Source: Pontederia crassipes
Lineage: Eukaryota; Streptophyta; Magnoliopsida; Commelinales; Pontederiaceae
Direction: 5' to 3'
Length of the DNA stretch: 64,000 bases
Assembly (NCBI GenBank): GCA_030549335.1
Contig: CM060189.1
Span: forward strand, 47,338,917-47,402,916
A program made the position numbers and the translations under genes. Position 1 is the first letter of the stretch; each line of letters begins with the position of its first letter. Below, one piece after another: positions 43,699 to 54,578 of this stretch. Below the pieces are notes generated by a model. That model ran no database searches, was not told where the DNA came from, and saw only the letters and a list, made by a program, of their open reading frames with translations.

Positions 43699-45927
43699 CT
43701 ATAAGTAACAAATGCATATTTTTTCGATCCTAGGTTGGGAGTTATTGTTATCATTCCGGACGTTCGACCCAGACGTGCTCGGTCCATGGCCTCGCGGGGA
43801 TGGATTCTGCGTCGGGATCAATCCCTGAATCGCTTGCAATAGAGGACCCAACTGCTGCGACAAGTGTTGTGACACCTGCTGCGACAACTACTGCGACACC
43901 TGCTGCGACACTGCTGCGATATCTGCGCCGATAACTATTGCGATAGCTGCTGTGATAGCTACGTCATATCAGGTGCAGCGGATGAACTCGGAGCAGATGC
44001 ACCTCCTGCATATCCTCCGATCCTCCTAGGTATCTGAGCGGTTGTGCCGATGCCACACAAGTATCCCCTCGTGTCGTGCCGACCACCTCCTCCCAAACAA
44101 CAGGGTCCTCTACGAAATAGAAAAATTATACAATCATATAATATATAAATTATATATCAAGAAACACGTAAATTAAAAACATGACTAAACCAACGAAGAA
44201 ACATTACCTGGTGGCTGAGTACTCGGATCATCTTCACACTTTTCAGTCATTTTCGCATTATAATCATCCCATAAAATTTAAACATTATGTATTTCAAAAA
44301 TAGTGTACTAACGACAACAACCAAATGACCATATCATGAGACTTACCAGAAGCCTACGAGCAGTGGGCATGATTAGATCATTTGTCTTTCGACTTTTATG
44401 CATGGCCTCATAGACCACACAAAAGTCTACGGGACCGCCTTCTTTCTCCTCCTACAATAAAGTTTGAAATTTGATAACACAAGTATAAGACAAAATTTTA
44501 ATTAATTGAATTTATATGTAAATTACCATGCGCCGTCGATGCTCGTCTAATCGCATCGATCCCCCTGTGTGGATGTGGGCCTCGGGCTTCGAAAGACGGT
44601 TAAATCTTGCCTTTTCCGACTTCCTTTGTCATCGTTCATCCGTCCTTTGTGAACATCAAATGCTTACACTTTCAAAAAACTATAATTTTCATAAAAATAA
44701 TGTAAAAATATACATACTTACCACTTCCTACAGAGGGATTTCCAAACTGAGCGCCTAATATGTCTTGGGCATCTTTGTATTCCCTGCTCCAAAGTGAGAC
44801 CAGCGGATGTGACGACCTTGCGAAACTTGTATAATCGATTTCGGACGCGTTTCGCAGCGACCTCCTCAAAAGCTCTCTGGATCGTCCCTAAACTAAGATC
44901 CGGATGAAACTGATTTGCCTCCTACAAATAGAACGTTAAAACTTAGTAATTTTAAAATAAATATAAATCGAATTATGTAACCCAAATAGAAGATCGTACC
45001 ATAAAGGCTCGATAGATGTCATCTCGCACTTGAATTGGGACATCTTTCCAGGATCCTGCCCCTTCCGACAAGTGGGAAAGAACGAGAGCACTGACATCCC
45101 ACACGGTACTAGCGGGTAAGAAAGTGCTCCTGCCAATTACAAAGAAGAATTAATTTTCAATGATAACCAAAACTATAACAAAATTTGTACAACTTATTTA
45201 ACTTATGGTCGAGAAATATTATTCATAGTGACCACCACATTATCGTGTAACCCCTCTTCATCACTCGTAGAGGAATCATCATCTGGTACAGCTGGGGTAG
45301 GCTGTGAAAGTCCGACATCAGCTATGGGCCCTAATACATAATAAATCATTAGTGTCATACCAAATTAAAATTGTGATAATTGATAGATGTACAGTAATGT
45401 TCTCACCTCGATTGATGTGTACCGCATGTTCAGTAGAAGTCCGCTCGTCTAAATAAATTGAGTCAGGTGCTTGTGCTATCGATGGCGTAGCAACTGTATT
45501 ATTAAAAAATAATTAATATAATTAATTAAGAAATATCAATAATAATAAATATATCACCTGGCGTAAGATGTCGCTCGCCAACGCTAGATTGTGGTGAAGC
45601 GTCTGGTATTCTCGGCGGTGGCGGTAGGGTAGCAACTGCCATCACAAGAAAATACATAAAATTTGGCTTCTACATAAAATTAAGTAATATACAAAAAATA
45701 ACCTAGTGTGACATGACGATCGTGGTCGTGTGATCGAGACATACCGACTATGTTCCCCGTCGATGGTGGAACAACTGTCACAAAAGTAAAATATTTAAAA
45801 AACTCTATCTCCTCCTGTCTATTGCCTACAATGTATCACGTACCTGGAGTGACACGCAGATCAGACCCACCAATGGATCGCCTACTATGTGACGATCCGG
45901 CTACGTGCCCCGTCGGTGGCGGAGGAA
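43699..45927 (-). pseudogene. CACTA TNPA-like gene of 3b (multi-exon, few lesions)
   Basis: Exon-like pieces are bounded by AG and GT on the minus strand. First come short Pro/Ser-rich exons (45927-45190). Next come SEGAGSWKDVPIQVRDDIYRA (about 45121-44998), RAFEEVAAKRVRNRLYKFRK then RRSVWKSLCRKW (44920-44728), and EKARFNRLSKPEAHIHTGGS then RLDEHRRRM (44665-44527). EEKEGGPVDFCVVYEAMHKS (44455-44345) and DYNAKMTEKCEDDPSTQPPG (about 44260-44210) follow. The last part is Gln/Ser-rich, ending QLGPLLQAIQGLIPTQ near 43699. The HTGG...EHRRRM and DDPST motifs are typical of plant Ptta/En/Spm TNPA. I see one stop before SEKARF and shifts near 44000. Expected role: binding the GCGTC subterminal repeats. 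Confidence 0.8.
45407..45927 (-). repeat. Array of four phase-matched micro-exons in TNPA of 3b
   Basis: On the minus strand four short open segments are each preceded by AG and followed by GT: 45927-45844 (84 bases), 45774-45703 (72), 45635-45558 (78) and 45493-45407 (87). All are multiples of three and all stay open in the same phase-1 splicing register. Each starts with a Val-x-Pro pattern (VVPPSTG, VATLPPPP, VATPSIA) and most end near RHVTP or RHLTP. Introns are about 65-70 bases. A fifth, longer piece from 45330 follows. This suggests repeated duplication of one small exon. Confidence 0.6.
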
Positions 45928-46164
45928 CTGATATTATTAAAAAAGGAATTTAACTATTATAATCAACTATAAATAAGTAGCTCACTTCACATCTCAACCA
46001 ATCGGCAAAATGTTCATCTCGTAGTTTCAATAACTCATCGTTTGAAACTAACAGATTGATTTCTCGCTGTAATTCTTCGAATTTCTTGAATTCATAGTTT
46101 TCAATTAATACAATCATATAGCAACAATTAGCTTTAAATTATATAACAAATTGGAACAAATTGC

Positions 46165-48717
46165 CTTACTCGAGATACGGTGTCACTTCGTTACAATTTG
46201 CAAGAACATAATTCTCAACGGCGGTGAGATCTCTGTCATTCAAGATAACTTTGCGTCATGCACCAAGAAGTCGACATGGGTACTTGAAGATGGATAGAAT
46301 ATTCATGTCAACTTCTCCTTCACCACCATCATCATTTCTTGAAACTTGGGTGTGTCGTGATTGTATGTGTGGCTCAAAGTATTTTGAAGTGAAGTTTGAC
46401 ACCTCCTCAATGAAATATGCTTCACATATGGAGCCTTCAATTTTTGCCTTATTCTTCGCCTTTCTTTTCAAAAATAATATGCACCTTTCGAAAGGATACA
46501 TCCATCGATACTGAATCGGACCAGTAATTTTTGTTTCATATGGAAGATGTACAATCGAATGTTCCATCACATGAAAGAAAGAAGGTGGAAATATCTTCTC
46601 AGCCTTGCACACGGTAATCACAATAGAAGCCTCTAACTGAAATATGTCTTCTTTTCGAACGATGGATGCACAAACCTCTTTAAAGAACATAGACAATTCT
46701 GTTAAAACCTCCCAAATGGCCTTTGGCAAAAGTTCTTTAAAGGCAATTGGAAGCAGCCTTTGCATAAAAATATGACAATCATGACTCTTCATCCCGTGTA
46801 TCTTCTCATTGTCCAAGTTAAAACAACGAGATATGTTTGATACATATCCGTCGGGGAATTTCAATTGCTTTACCCATTCGAAAACCACTTTTCTTTGATC
46901 ATTGCTCAAGATATAAATAGCTTTTGGCTTTTTGCATTTACCATTTTGAAGATGAATGATATCTAACTCTAGTCTTTTGCATATTAATTTCATGTCTTCG
47001 CGAGCCTGTATGCTATCTTTTGTTCTTCCTTTAACATCCATAATAGTGTTGAAGATGTTGTCAAATATGTTCTTCTCCACATGCATGACGTCCAAGTTAT
47101 GACGTACCAAGTTTGAAGACCAATAAGGCAACTCCCAAAAAATACTTCTTTTCTCCCAATTATGTTCACTTCCAAACCCAATTTGCTTATAACTACCGGC
47201 CTTCAGTCCGAATGAGACTTCACTAAGCTTGTTTACTTGCTCTAGCAATTCTTTTCGTGTCAAATGAGTTGGGCACAAAGTGTTCTCGGATGTATTGTTT
47301 TTAAATGAGTTTCGATCATGACGCATCGAATTCTCCAATGGCAGAAACATCCTATGACAATCAAACTAACAAACTTTCCTACAATTTTTCAAATAAAAGG
47401 ATTTCGTATTCTTTCCACATATGGGACAAGCAAGTTTTCCTTTTGTACTCCAACCACTCAACATTCCATATGCCGAAAAATCACTTATGGTCCACATTAA
47501 TGCGACTCATAATGAAATTTTGCTTTTTAGATTTGTCATAAGTAACCACGCCATCCTCCCACAACATCTTGAGTTCATCAATCAAAGGTCTTAAGTAAAC
47601 ATCTAAACTATTACTAGGAGATCGAGGACCCGGGATGATACAGGTAAGCAATATATTCTCTCGTCTCATCCACATGCTTGGAGGCAAATTATACGGTGTC
47701 ACAAAAATAGGCCAACATGAATAAGCAGTACTCGATGAGCCAAATGGGTTGAAGCCATCGGTGCAAAGTCCTAATCTAACATTGCATGATTCTGCAGAAA
47801 AATCTGGATGAAGTGCATCAAATCGTCTCCATGCCTCTGCATTCGAAGGATGTGAAATTGAATTTGGATCTTCACGTGCCCCTTCTCTGTGCCACCTCAT
47901 AAATGATGCAGTTTTTTCAGAAAGAAATAGTCGTTGTAATCTTGGAACAATCGAAAAGTATCTAAATATTGCATTTGCCACATTTTTTTCGAACTTTGAG
48001 AATTCTTTTTCGGCTTGAATCTGGGCTCGCCACAAATTGAACGACTCATAAGTGAGTTATTTTCCTTGCAGTACAACATGCAATGATTGCAGCATGCATC
48101 AATCTTCTGATATTCCAACCCTAAATCTCTCATCAACCGTTTGCACTTGTAACATTTTTTCGATAATTTCTCGGAAACTGGAAGCATACTCTTAATAATG
48201 GCAAGCATCCGGTCAAAATAACTTTCGCTCACATTAAATTCTGATTTTAAGTTCATTAGTTGTGCCACTGCAGAAAGTGTAGTTTGCTTCATGCATCCAT
48301 CCCATAAAGGTTCATCTGGCTCTTCGAGAAGATTATAAAACTTAGAAGCCGAAGGATTCGGGTCTTCTTCAATCGATGTTTCGCCAATATTTTCTCCTAA
48401 CATTGCATCTCGTATCATGTCCCTGTACGGATTGCTCGAGTCGCCCACAACGGTATCTACATTACTTGTTTCTTTAGCCCATCTTTCTTCGCCATGAAAG
48501 AACCAATTGGTGTATGCAAGTAAGAAACCGTTGTAATATAAATCCTTCTGCACATCATATCTTACTTTCCACTGATAAATTTGCACTTCCGGCATGGACA
48601 TAAGATTTTGCCATATAAAGAAGCAACACCTTCATTTTGATATGCCACATTAATGAATTCATCAACACCATCCTTATAACGCCATGTTTATCCTTCCAAC
48701 GAATCCAACTACGATCT
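46165..48717 (-). pseudogene. CACTA TNP2 transposase of 3b (nearly complete, frame-shifted)
   Basis: Starting near 48717 the transposase-associated domain is seen (DRSWIRWKDKHG, then in another frame YKDGVDEFINVAYQ and LCPCRKCKF). The 48601-47897 frame has FDRMLAIIKSMLPVSEK and MRDLGLEYQKIDACCNHCML. The 48035-47481 frame has the transposase core with RLGLCTDGFNPFG (proposed catalytic Asp) and DVYLRPLIDELKMLWEDGV. The 47350-46256 frame (364 codons) holds NLDVMHVEKNIFDNI, HDCHIFMQRLLPIAF and the DUF4218 region ending IQYRWMYPFERCILFLKRKA. The tail (VILNDRDLTAVENYVLANC) runs to about 46165, and one more exon with HFADWLRCE lies near 46000. About four shifts or stops. This is the only TNP2 here that keeps its central core. 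Confidence 0.88.
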
Positions 48718-48889
48718 GGCTTTATCATTTATGTAACAGAGAACATTAAGCCAAGTAAGAAAATTCGTGTACTTGAAACGTGTGATTTTGAACCTATGAA
48801 TTAAGTCCAAAATCACATGTTTCAAGCACTTCATCGTCGAATCATAATCTCATTTTATCACCAAGAATGTGGAAGTACATGAATTAGTC

Positions 48890-49320
48890 CATAAGTTAAC
48901 TTAACAATTAACATAAGTTAACTTAACTTAAGTAATACTTAACTTAAGTACTACTTAACTTAATTCATAACATGAATAAGTAATACTTAACTTAATTCTT
49001 AACTTAATTCCTAAGAGATGATACTTAATATTATACTTAATAAGTAATACTAATTAACTTGATCCAAAGATATGATAATTAACTTAAGTACTACTTAACT
49101 TAACTCATAACATGAATAAGTAATACTTAACTTAAGTAATACTTAACTTAATTCCTAAGATATGATACTTAATATTATACTTAATAAGTAATACTAACTT
49201 GATCCAAAGAGATGATAATTAACTTAAGTACTACTTAATTTAACATGATAATAACATGAATAAGTAATACTTAACTTAACATGAATAATTAACTTAATTT
49301 AACTTCATGCATTAATAATT
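48890..49320. repeat. About 140-bp tandem repeat rich in TTAACTTAAGTA
   Basis: CATGAATAAGTAATACTTAA recurs at about 48971 and 49111 and in part at 49256. The surrounding TACTTAACTTAAT and ATGATACTTAATATTATAC motifs recur too. It lies in the intron-like region before TNP2 of 3b. Confidence 0.75.
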
Positions 49321-49650
49321 AACTTAATTTACATGGTGGCGGGCTAGTGGAGGCGACAGTGGAGGCGGAGGGCAGTGGCGGCGAATGCGGACGGAGGCGG
49401 CGGTGGAGGGAGGACGCGGCGGAGGGCGGACGAGATGGCGGTGGACGCGAAGGGCGGCAGTGTAGGTGGAGGGCGGATGACACGGCGGCAAAGGCGAACA
49501 GCGGCGGCGCTGGAGCCGAAGGGCGGCGGCGGTGGAGGGCGGTCGTCGGGCGTCGGACATCGGGCGAAGGGCAGAGGCGGCAGTGGAGGGCGTCAGAGGT
49601 CGGGCGTCGGGGCGCGTCGGGCGGGATGAAGGGACGGTGGTAAATAGTAA
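49320..49650 (-). other. GC-rich leader-like block of 3b
   Basis: A strongly GC-rich segment of GGCGGCGGTGGAGGG-type repeats, open in several frames on both strands because of low complexity. On the minus strand it lies between the subterminal repeats and TNP2, the usual place of the transcribed leader. No TATA box is certain. Confidence 0.5.
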
Positions 49651-49879
49651 AAGTGAAAACGAAGAAGAGTGGTTAGGGATTTAAGTATTTTTTTAGCCTC
49701 GCAAGGAAACGAGACGCTACGTAGACGCCATGTAGGCGCCGACACTGTCACAATTGGGCTAGAGCGGCGCTATAGAGAAGCTAATGTGCCGCTAAGATAA
49801 CGTAACGACACCATAGCGTCATCTGGGCGTCTCAACATCGCGACGCCATTGAGACGCTCATTAAAAGTTTTTTTCAAAT

Positions 49880-50340
49880 TTTTTTAATATGTATGAAATT
49901 TTATTTATCAATGTAATGTCTCATCGCATTATGCCCCATTCCAATTATTTTATTTTCTTCCGGTAATCTATCATGTATGTATACAAAATTATAAATATGT
50001 ATGTATATGTGTATATAACACAATTGTGTGTATATATATACATATGTAATATATGCGTACATATATATATGTCTACGTGTGAGAGATTAAGTTACAACAA
50101 TGTGTTTCGTCTATATGTATTATAAGTATATATGTGTATGTATATGTCTATACATGTGCGAGTCATATATATATAGATAACATGTATATGTATACGTATT
50201 CGAAGTGAATATATATATGTGTATTTGTTTATATGTGTCAGATTAGGTTATAATAATATGTATATATGCACTTATTATATATAGGTATCAGCATATACGC
50301 GTATTTATATGTCTATATGTGCCCGATTGAGCGAGGGGTA
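49880..50340. repeat. TATATG/TACATA microsatellite region in 3b
   Basis: Long stretches of TATATATGTGTATGTATA-type sequence between two blocks of GCGTC repeats. No coding signal. Confidence 0.65.
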
Positions 50341-50604
50341 AAAAGTCGGCTTAGGAGGCGCAATACAGACGTCATTGAGTCGTTAGATTCATTTAGCGAC
50401 ACCGTAGCGCCGAACTAGCGTCTAAAATAATATGGCGTCTCGAACATGCGACGCTAGAGAGATGCCCATAGTGTCATCATAACGTCGACACAAGCTGCGG
50501 CGCTCGTTAAACGCTAGGTGGACGCTATTGAGTGTCTACTGTGATGCTAACATATCACTCACTTAATCAACCATCGTAATCCCATGATTAAGAATATAAT
50601 AATA

Positions 50605-51571
50605 ATATATGCATAATTAAGACATTATATATATTATATGTATAGATAACATAAATAATATAGGTAACAAATTATATATTTAGGAACACTCTTATCATGT
50701 AAAAATACACATATATATATAATCGTGTAATTAATACATATATATGTTGATATTATGCTATTGATAATATGTTGATAATTGTGTAATTAATACTAATATA
50801 ATATTTCATGAATTTATTGATTGACATATAGTATATATAATATAATGTTTAAATATATACAATAGCGTCTCATTAGTGTCTCCTTTGATTGAGATGCCAT
50901 ATAGCGTCGCTTTAGAGTTTTCAGACGTGAGACGCTAGTTTTGCGTCTAAAGCGATCGACGTCAGAACAGCGCTAGGTGCTGCCGCGCATTTGCGGTTCG
51001 TGGTGCGAAATAATAGCGTCTACGTAGCGTCTCGATTGCGCTAGAGAGTTAACGTCAATCCACTGAATAGCTAAGAAGATGCATAATTAAGATATATGCA
51101 TAATTAAGATATTATATATATTATATTTATAGATAACATAAATAATATAGGTAACAAATTATATATTTAGGAACATTCTTATCATGTAAAAATACATATA
51201 TATATATATATATATAATCGTGTAATTAATACATATATATGTTGATATTATGCTATTGATAATATGTTGATAATCGTGTAATTAATACTAATATAATATT
51301 TAATGAATTTATTGATTGACATATAGTATATATAATATAATGTTTAAATATATACAATAGCGTCTCATTAGTGTCTCCTTTGATTGAGATGCCATATAGC
51401 GTCGCTTTAGAGTCTTCAGACGTGAGACGCTAGTTTCGCGTCTAAAGCGGTCGACGCCAGAATGGCGCAAGGTGCTGCCGCGCATTTGCGGTTCGTGGCG
51501 CGAAATAATAGCGTCTACGTAGCGTCTCGATTGCGCTACTATTAACGTCAACTCTTTGAGTAGCTAAGATG
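50605..51571. repeat. Recent tandem duplication, two copies of about 480 bp
   Basis: 50605-51080 and 51096-51571 are nearly identical. Both contain TAACATAAATAATATAGGTA, GGAACATTCTTATCATG (one mismatch in copy 1), then ATAGCGTCTCATTAGTGTCT and GGTGCTGCCGCGCATTTGCG. The offset is 487 bp at the start and 495 bp later because of a TA-repeat indel. Each copy carries a set of GCGTC subterminal repeats, so the duplication doubled those presumed sites. Confidence 0.9.
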
Positions 51572-51718
51572 ACGCGAATGAGACGCTATCGAGAGGCAAA
51601 TGGCGTCTGATTCTCGTGACGCTAAGTATACACAATGGAGGCGCTAGTGGCATCTTTATAGCGTCATAAATTTTTGAGGCGCTACATGGCGTTGCTAATC
51701 GCCAATTTTCTTATAGTG

Positions 51719-51900
51719 CTCCTCCGATTGCCGCCGCCGCCGTCTCCTTCGATTGCTGCTGCCCTGACGTTGTCTTCTCCTCCTCCTGTTGTTTCTACCT
51801 CGAGGTTGCCCGGATGCCGCCTCCTCCTCCTCCTGTTGTTTCTGCCTTGACGTCGCCCGGATGCCGTCTCCTCCTCTTCCAGTTGTTGTTGCCCTAACGT
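51719..51900 (+). pseudogene. Proline-rich exon of H, second part
   Basis: Directly after 3b, CTCCTCCGATTGCCGCCG continues the proline-coding repeats seen before 43008. One copy of CTC is the target duplication. The frame stays open for about 100 bases and then decays. Confidence 0.4.
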
Positions 51901-51904
51901 AATT

Positions 51905-51985
51905 TGATGTAATGGAAGTTGTAATTGAATGTAAATGATGTAATTTGATGTAATAGAAGTTGTAATTGAATGAATGTGATCTAAT
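51905..51985. repeat. Short tandem repeat GTAATTTGATGTAATGGAAG
   Basis: Two to three copies of GATGTAATTTGATGTAAT(G/A)GAAGTTGTAATTGAATG lie just before TNP2 of H. Confidence 0.7.
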
Positions 51986-51989
51986 ATGG

Positions 51990-54445
51990 CATTTCTTTGC
52001 AATTTCAACGGGAAGGAACAATTAAGTGTCCTTGTTTGAAATGTTATAGCACAAAATTGCAAACGTTAGAGACAGTTAAGGTTTATTTGTATAAAAAGGG
52101 GTTTAAACCAAATTAATAGCAATGGGATGACTTAGGTGAAAGAGCACCATCAATGAGCGTGCCAAATCATGCAAGCTATTATGTCAATCCTCATGAAGGA
52201 TTGACTTCGCGATACAAACAATTAGTTTATGACGCTGCAACAACTGAGTATGGTAACATAGGATTTGGATAGGCTGAGGAGACAACAAATTCAGAAGTAA
52301 ATGATTTCTTTGAGTTGCTAAATGCTTCGAGCCAACCCTTGTGGCCCAGGGTGAAAGTCATTATGAATTATCACTTGCTATTAGAATGTTGAATCTGAAA
52401 GCAGATCACAATATTTCACAAGCATGTTTTGATGTGTTTATAGATATTTTAAAAGAGGTCACACCGTCGGGGGCTCGCATTCCTGAAAATTATTATAGGA
52501 CAAAAAGACTTGTTTCCAAACTTGGTCTCGGTTCAAATAAAATAGATTATTATCATAATGGTTGTATGTTATATCATGGTGACGACGTCAATCTCAGAGA
52601 ATGCAAATTTTGTGAGGTCGAACGATATAGAGTGACTAACAAGACTCAAGTTGCTGCAAAGAGGATGCATTATTTGCCTCTTATTCCAAGACTTAAAAGA
52701 CTATACTCGTCTCTAGGTCAGCGTCGCAAATGAAGTGGCATGCATAGCATAATACTTCTGAAGGTGTCATGCTTCACCCATCTGATGGTGAAGCGTGGAA
52801 ACATTTTGATCGTATGCATCCAGATTTTGCAAGTGAAGAAAGGAACATAAGGCTCGGATTATGCGCGGATGGTTTTACACCGTATGGTCAGACTTCAGTT
52901 CCTTATTCATGTTGGCCGGTCATAGTAACACCATATAATTTATGGAAACTTTGCTTCCTACTGCAGTTTCATCCTTGCCGAAGATGATTTGGAATCCGAT
53001 CACGGAATTGAGTCAATTCTTCAAAGAATTGTGTTCAACAACATTAACTGTGGAAAATATGATCCAATTGGATCGTAATAGTTTGGTAATATTATGTAAG
53101 TTGGAACGAATATTTTCGCCAAGATTCTTTAATTCCATGGAGCACTTACCTGTTCATCTGCCATATGAGGCAAGGGTAGGTGGACCAGTACAATATAGGT
53201 GGATGTATCCTTTTTAAAAGATATCTTAATCGAATTAAAAGGACGGTTAAGAACAAAGCACGTGTCCAAGGATCCATATGTGACGCCTAAATGATTCAAG
53301 AAGTCTCATACTTTTGTTCCTACTACTTTGATTCTCATGTTAAATGTGAGAGGACTAGAGTTCATCAGAATGATGAAGTTCCGGAAGAAAGGTCTACTGT
53401 GGTATTCTTGTTGATCTTCAATCAGTTGGGAAGACATTTTGGGAAGCCAAGAAGTAGATGGTTGAGTGATGCAGAATTCAAGTCAGCCACGAATCATGTC
53501 CTTCTAAACACGTAGGAGGTGCAAGGATACATTAAGTAAATTTATCCTCGATGCATTCTTCTTTTTGTATTGTGAAACTATAGATTGATTAACCCATCTA
53601 TTTATATGTAGTGCTTTCTTGCAGTACTACAATGTCCCTGAAGAACATGTACAAGATAAAATCGAGAATGACTTTGCATCATGGTTTAAGGATCAGGTAA
53701 CTCTTACGATGTTGGTCTTGCTCAAGTGTAGACGATTATTTCTTCACATTATTTTTCATTTTAGGTTCTCAGTACCACGATTTCTACTACGTCTAGTCTC
53801 CATAATTTGGCATCGGGACCAGCTCGAGAGGTCAAAAGCTAGCTGGTGTATTTTGTGAACGGTTATAAATTTCACACGGAAAGTTGGTCGAGAGGGAAGA
53901 AAACTGTGAACAGCGGTGTCTGTGTCAAAGGATTCACAGATGGGGAAAATGAGCGTGACTACTATGGTATTCTCAGAGACATAATTCATCTAGAATACAC
54001 TGGAGGTAATAGAGTCACTTTGTTTGAATGTAATTGGTTTGATCCGAAAGAAAAAAGAGGAATGTGAGTTCATAAAGATTTCAAAATAGTTGAAGTACGT
54101 CACAATAGATGTTATGAACATTTTGATCCATTTATTATTCCGTCCTCTACAAGACAGATATATTATGTGCCATATCCAGAGAAGACGAAGGCAAGAAGCA
54201 GTATAGAAATTGATGGTGCGTTGCAATGTGCATACCAAGATGACTCACGTACTTCGATGGTACCTATAGTAGATACTGAATTAGTTAAAGATCTACAGGA
54301 TTCAGAACAGTTATTTGAAGAATTCGATAATGCCAAGATACAAAATGACAACAATGCTTCGGACGAAGATGAATTTGAAACTACGTCATCTTTATAGGGT
54401 GATGATGATGAATATCAATCATGTAGTAATTCGGATGATGAGTGA
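51990..54445 (+). pseudogene. CACTA TNP2 transposase of H (core deleted, many lesions)
   Basis: About 52020-52160 holds the transposase-associated domain (IKCPCLKCYS, then VKVYLYKKGFKPN and stops). At 52341-52733 come AIRMLNLKADHNISQACFDV and KRLVSKLGLGSNKIDYYHNG. 52769-52936 has HPDFASEERNIRLGLCADGF and ends TPYNL. It jumps directly to the DUF4218 region (LPKMIWNPITELSQFF, then VQYRWMYPF). Compared with TNP2 of 3b, several hundred residues between these points are missing, removing most of the catalytic core. Then come YYNVPEEHVQDKIENDFASW and the DUF4216 domain (VTLFECNWFDPKEKRGM), ending in an acidic tail at 54445. Frame changes at every block. Confidence 0.85.
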
Positions 54446-54578
54446 TGTTATTATTAGCCAATTTATTTTCATGTAACATTGTCATGTTACGACTATCTGT
54501 TGTTATAATTTAGATATGTTATATTCGAATGATTTATTTAAATTATCATATGTCGTAAAATTGTAAACATAGTTCGCA

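Larger units (their letters stand above)
43009..51718 (-). mobile_element. CACTA-3b, near full-length CACTA element with TNP2 and TNPA
   Basis: The right end (element 5' end) is TTTTCTTATAGTG at 51718. The left end has lost its first eight or so TIR bases and starts GAAAATTGGCAATTAGCG. Target duplication CTC is present at 43006-43008 and 51719-51721. GCGTC/GACGC subterminal repeats occur at 43015-43440, 49690-49870, 50340-50540 and 50860-51710. On the minus strand lie a GC-rich leader (49320-49650), TNP2 (48717-46165) and TNPA (45927-43699), the normal CACTA order. About 8.7 kb. It has the least damaged transposase genes in the window, but frame shifts make autonomy unlikely. Confidence 0.82.

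Noticed and set aside
49324-49643. Overlapping Arg/Gly-rich and Pro-rich frames on both strands
   Set aside because: Low-complexity GGCGG repeats; read as the GC-rich leader of CACTA-3b.
30156-51718. A single giant CACTA element from the left TIR at 30156 to the right TIR at 51718
   Set aside because: The 3-bp flanks differ (TAG versus CTC). An internal pair of TIR-proximal sequences facing each other around 42773-43008 and a CTC at 43006 show two elements instead.
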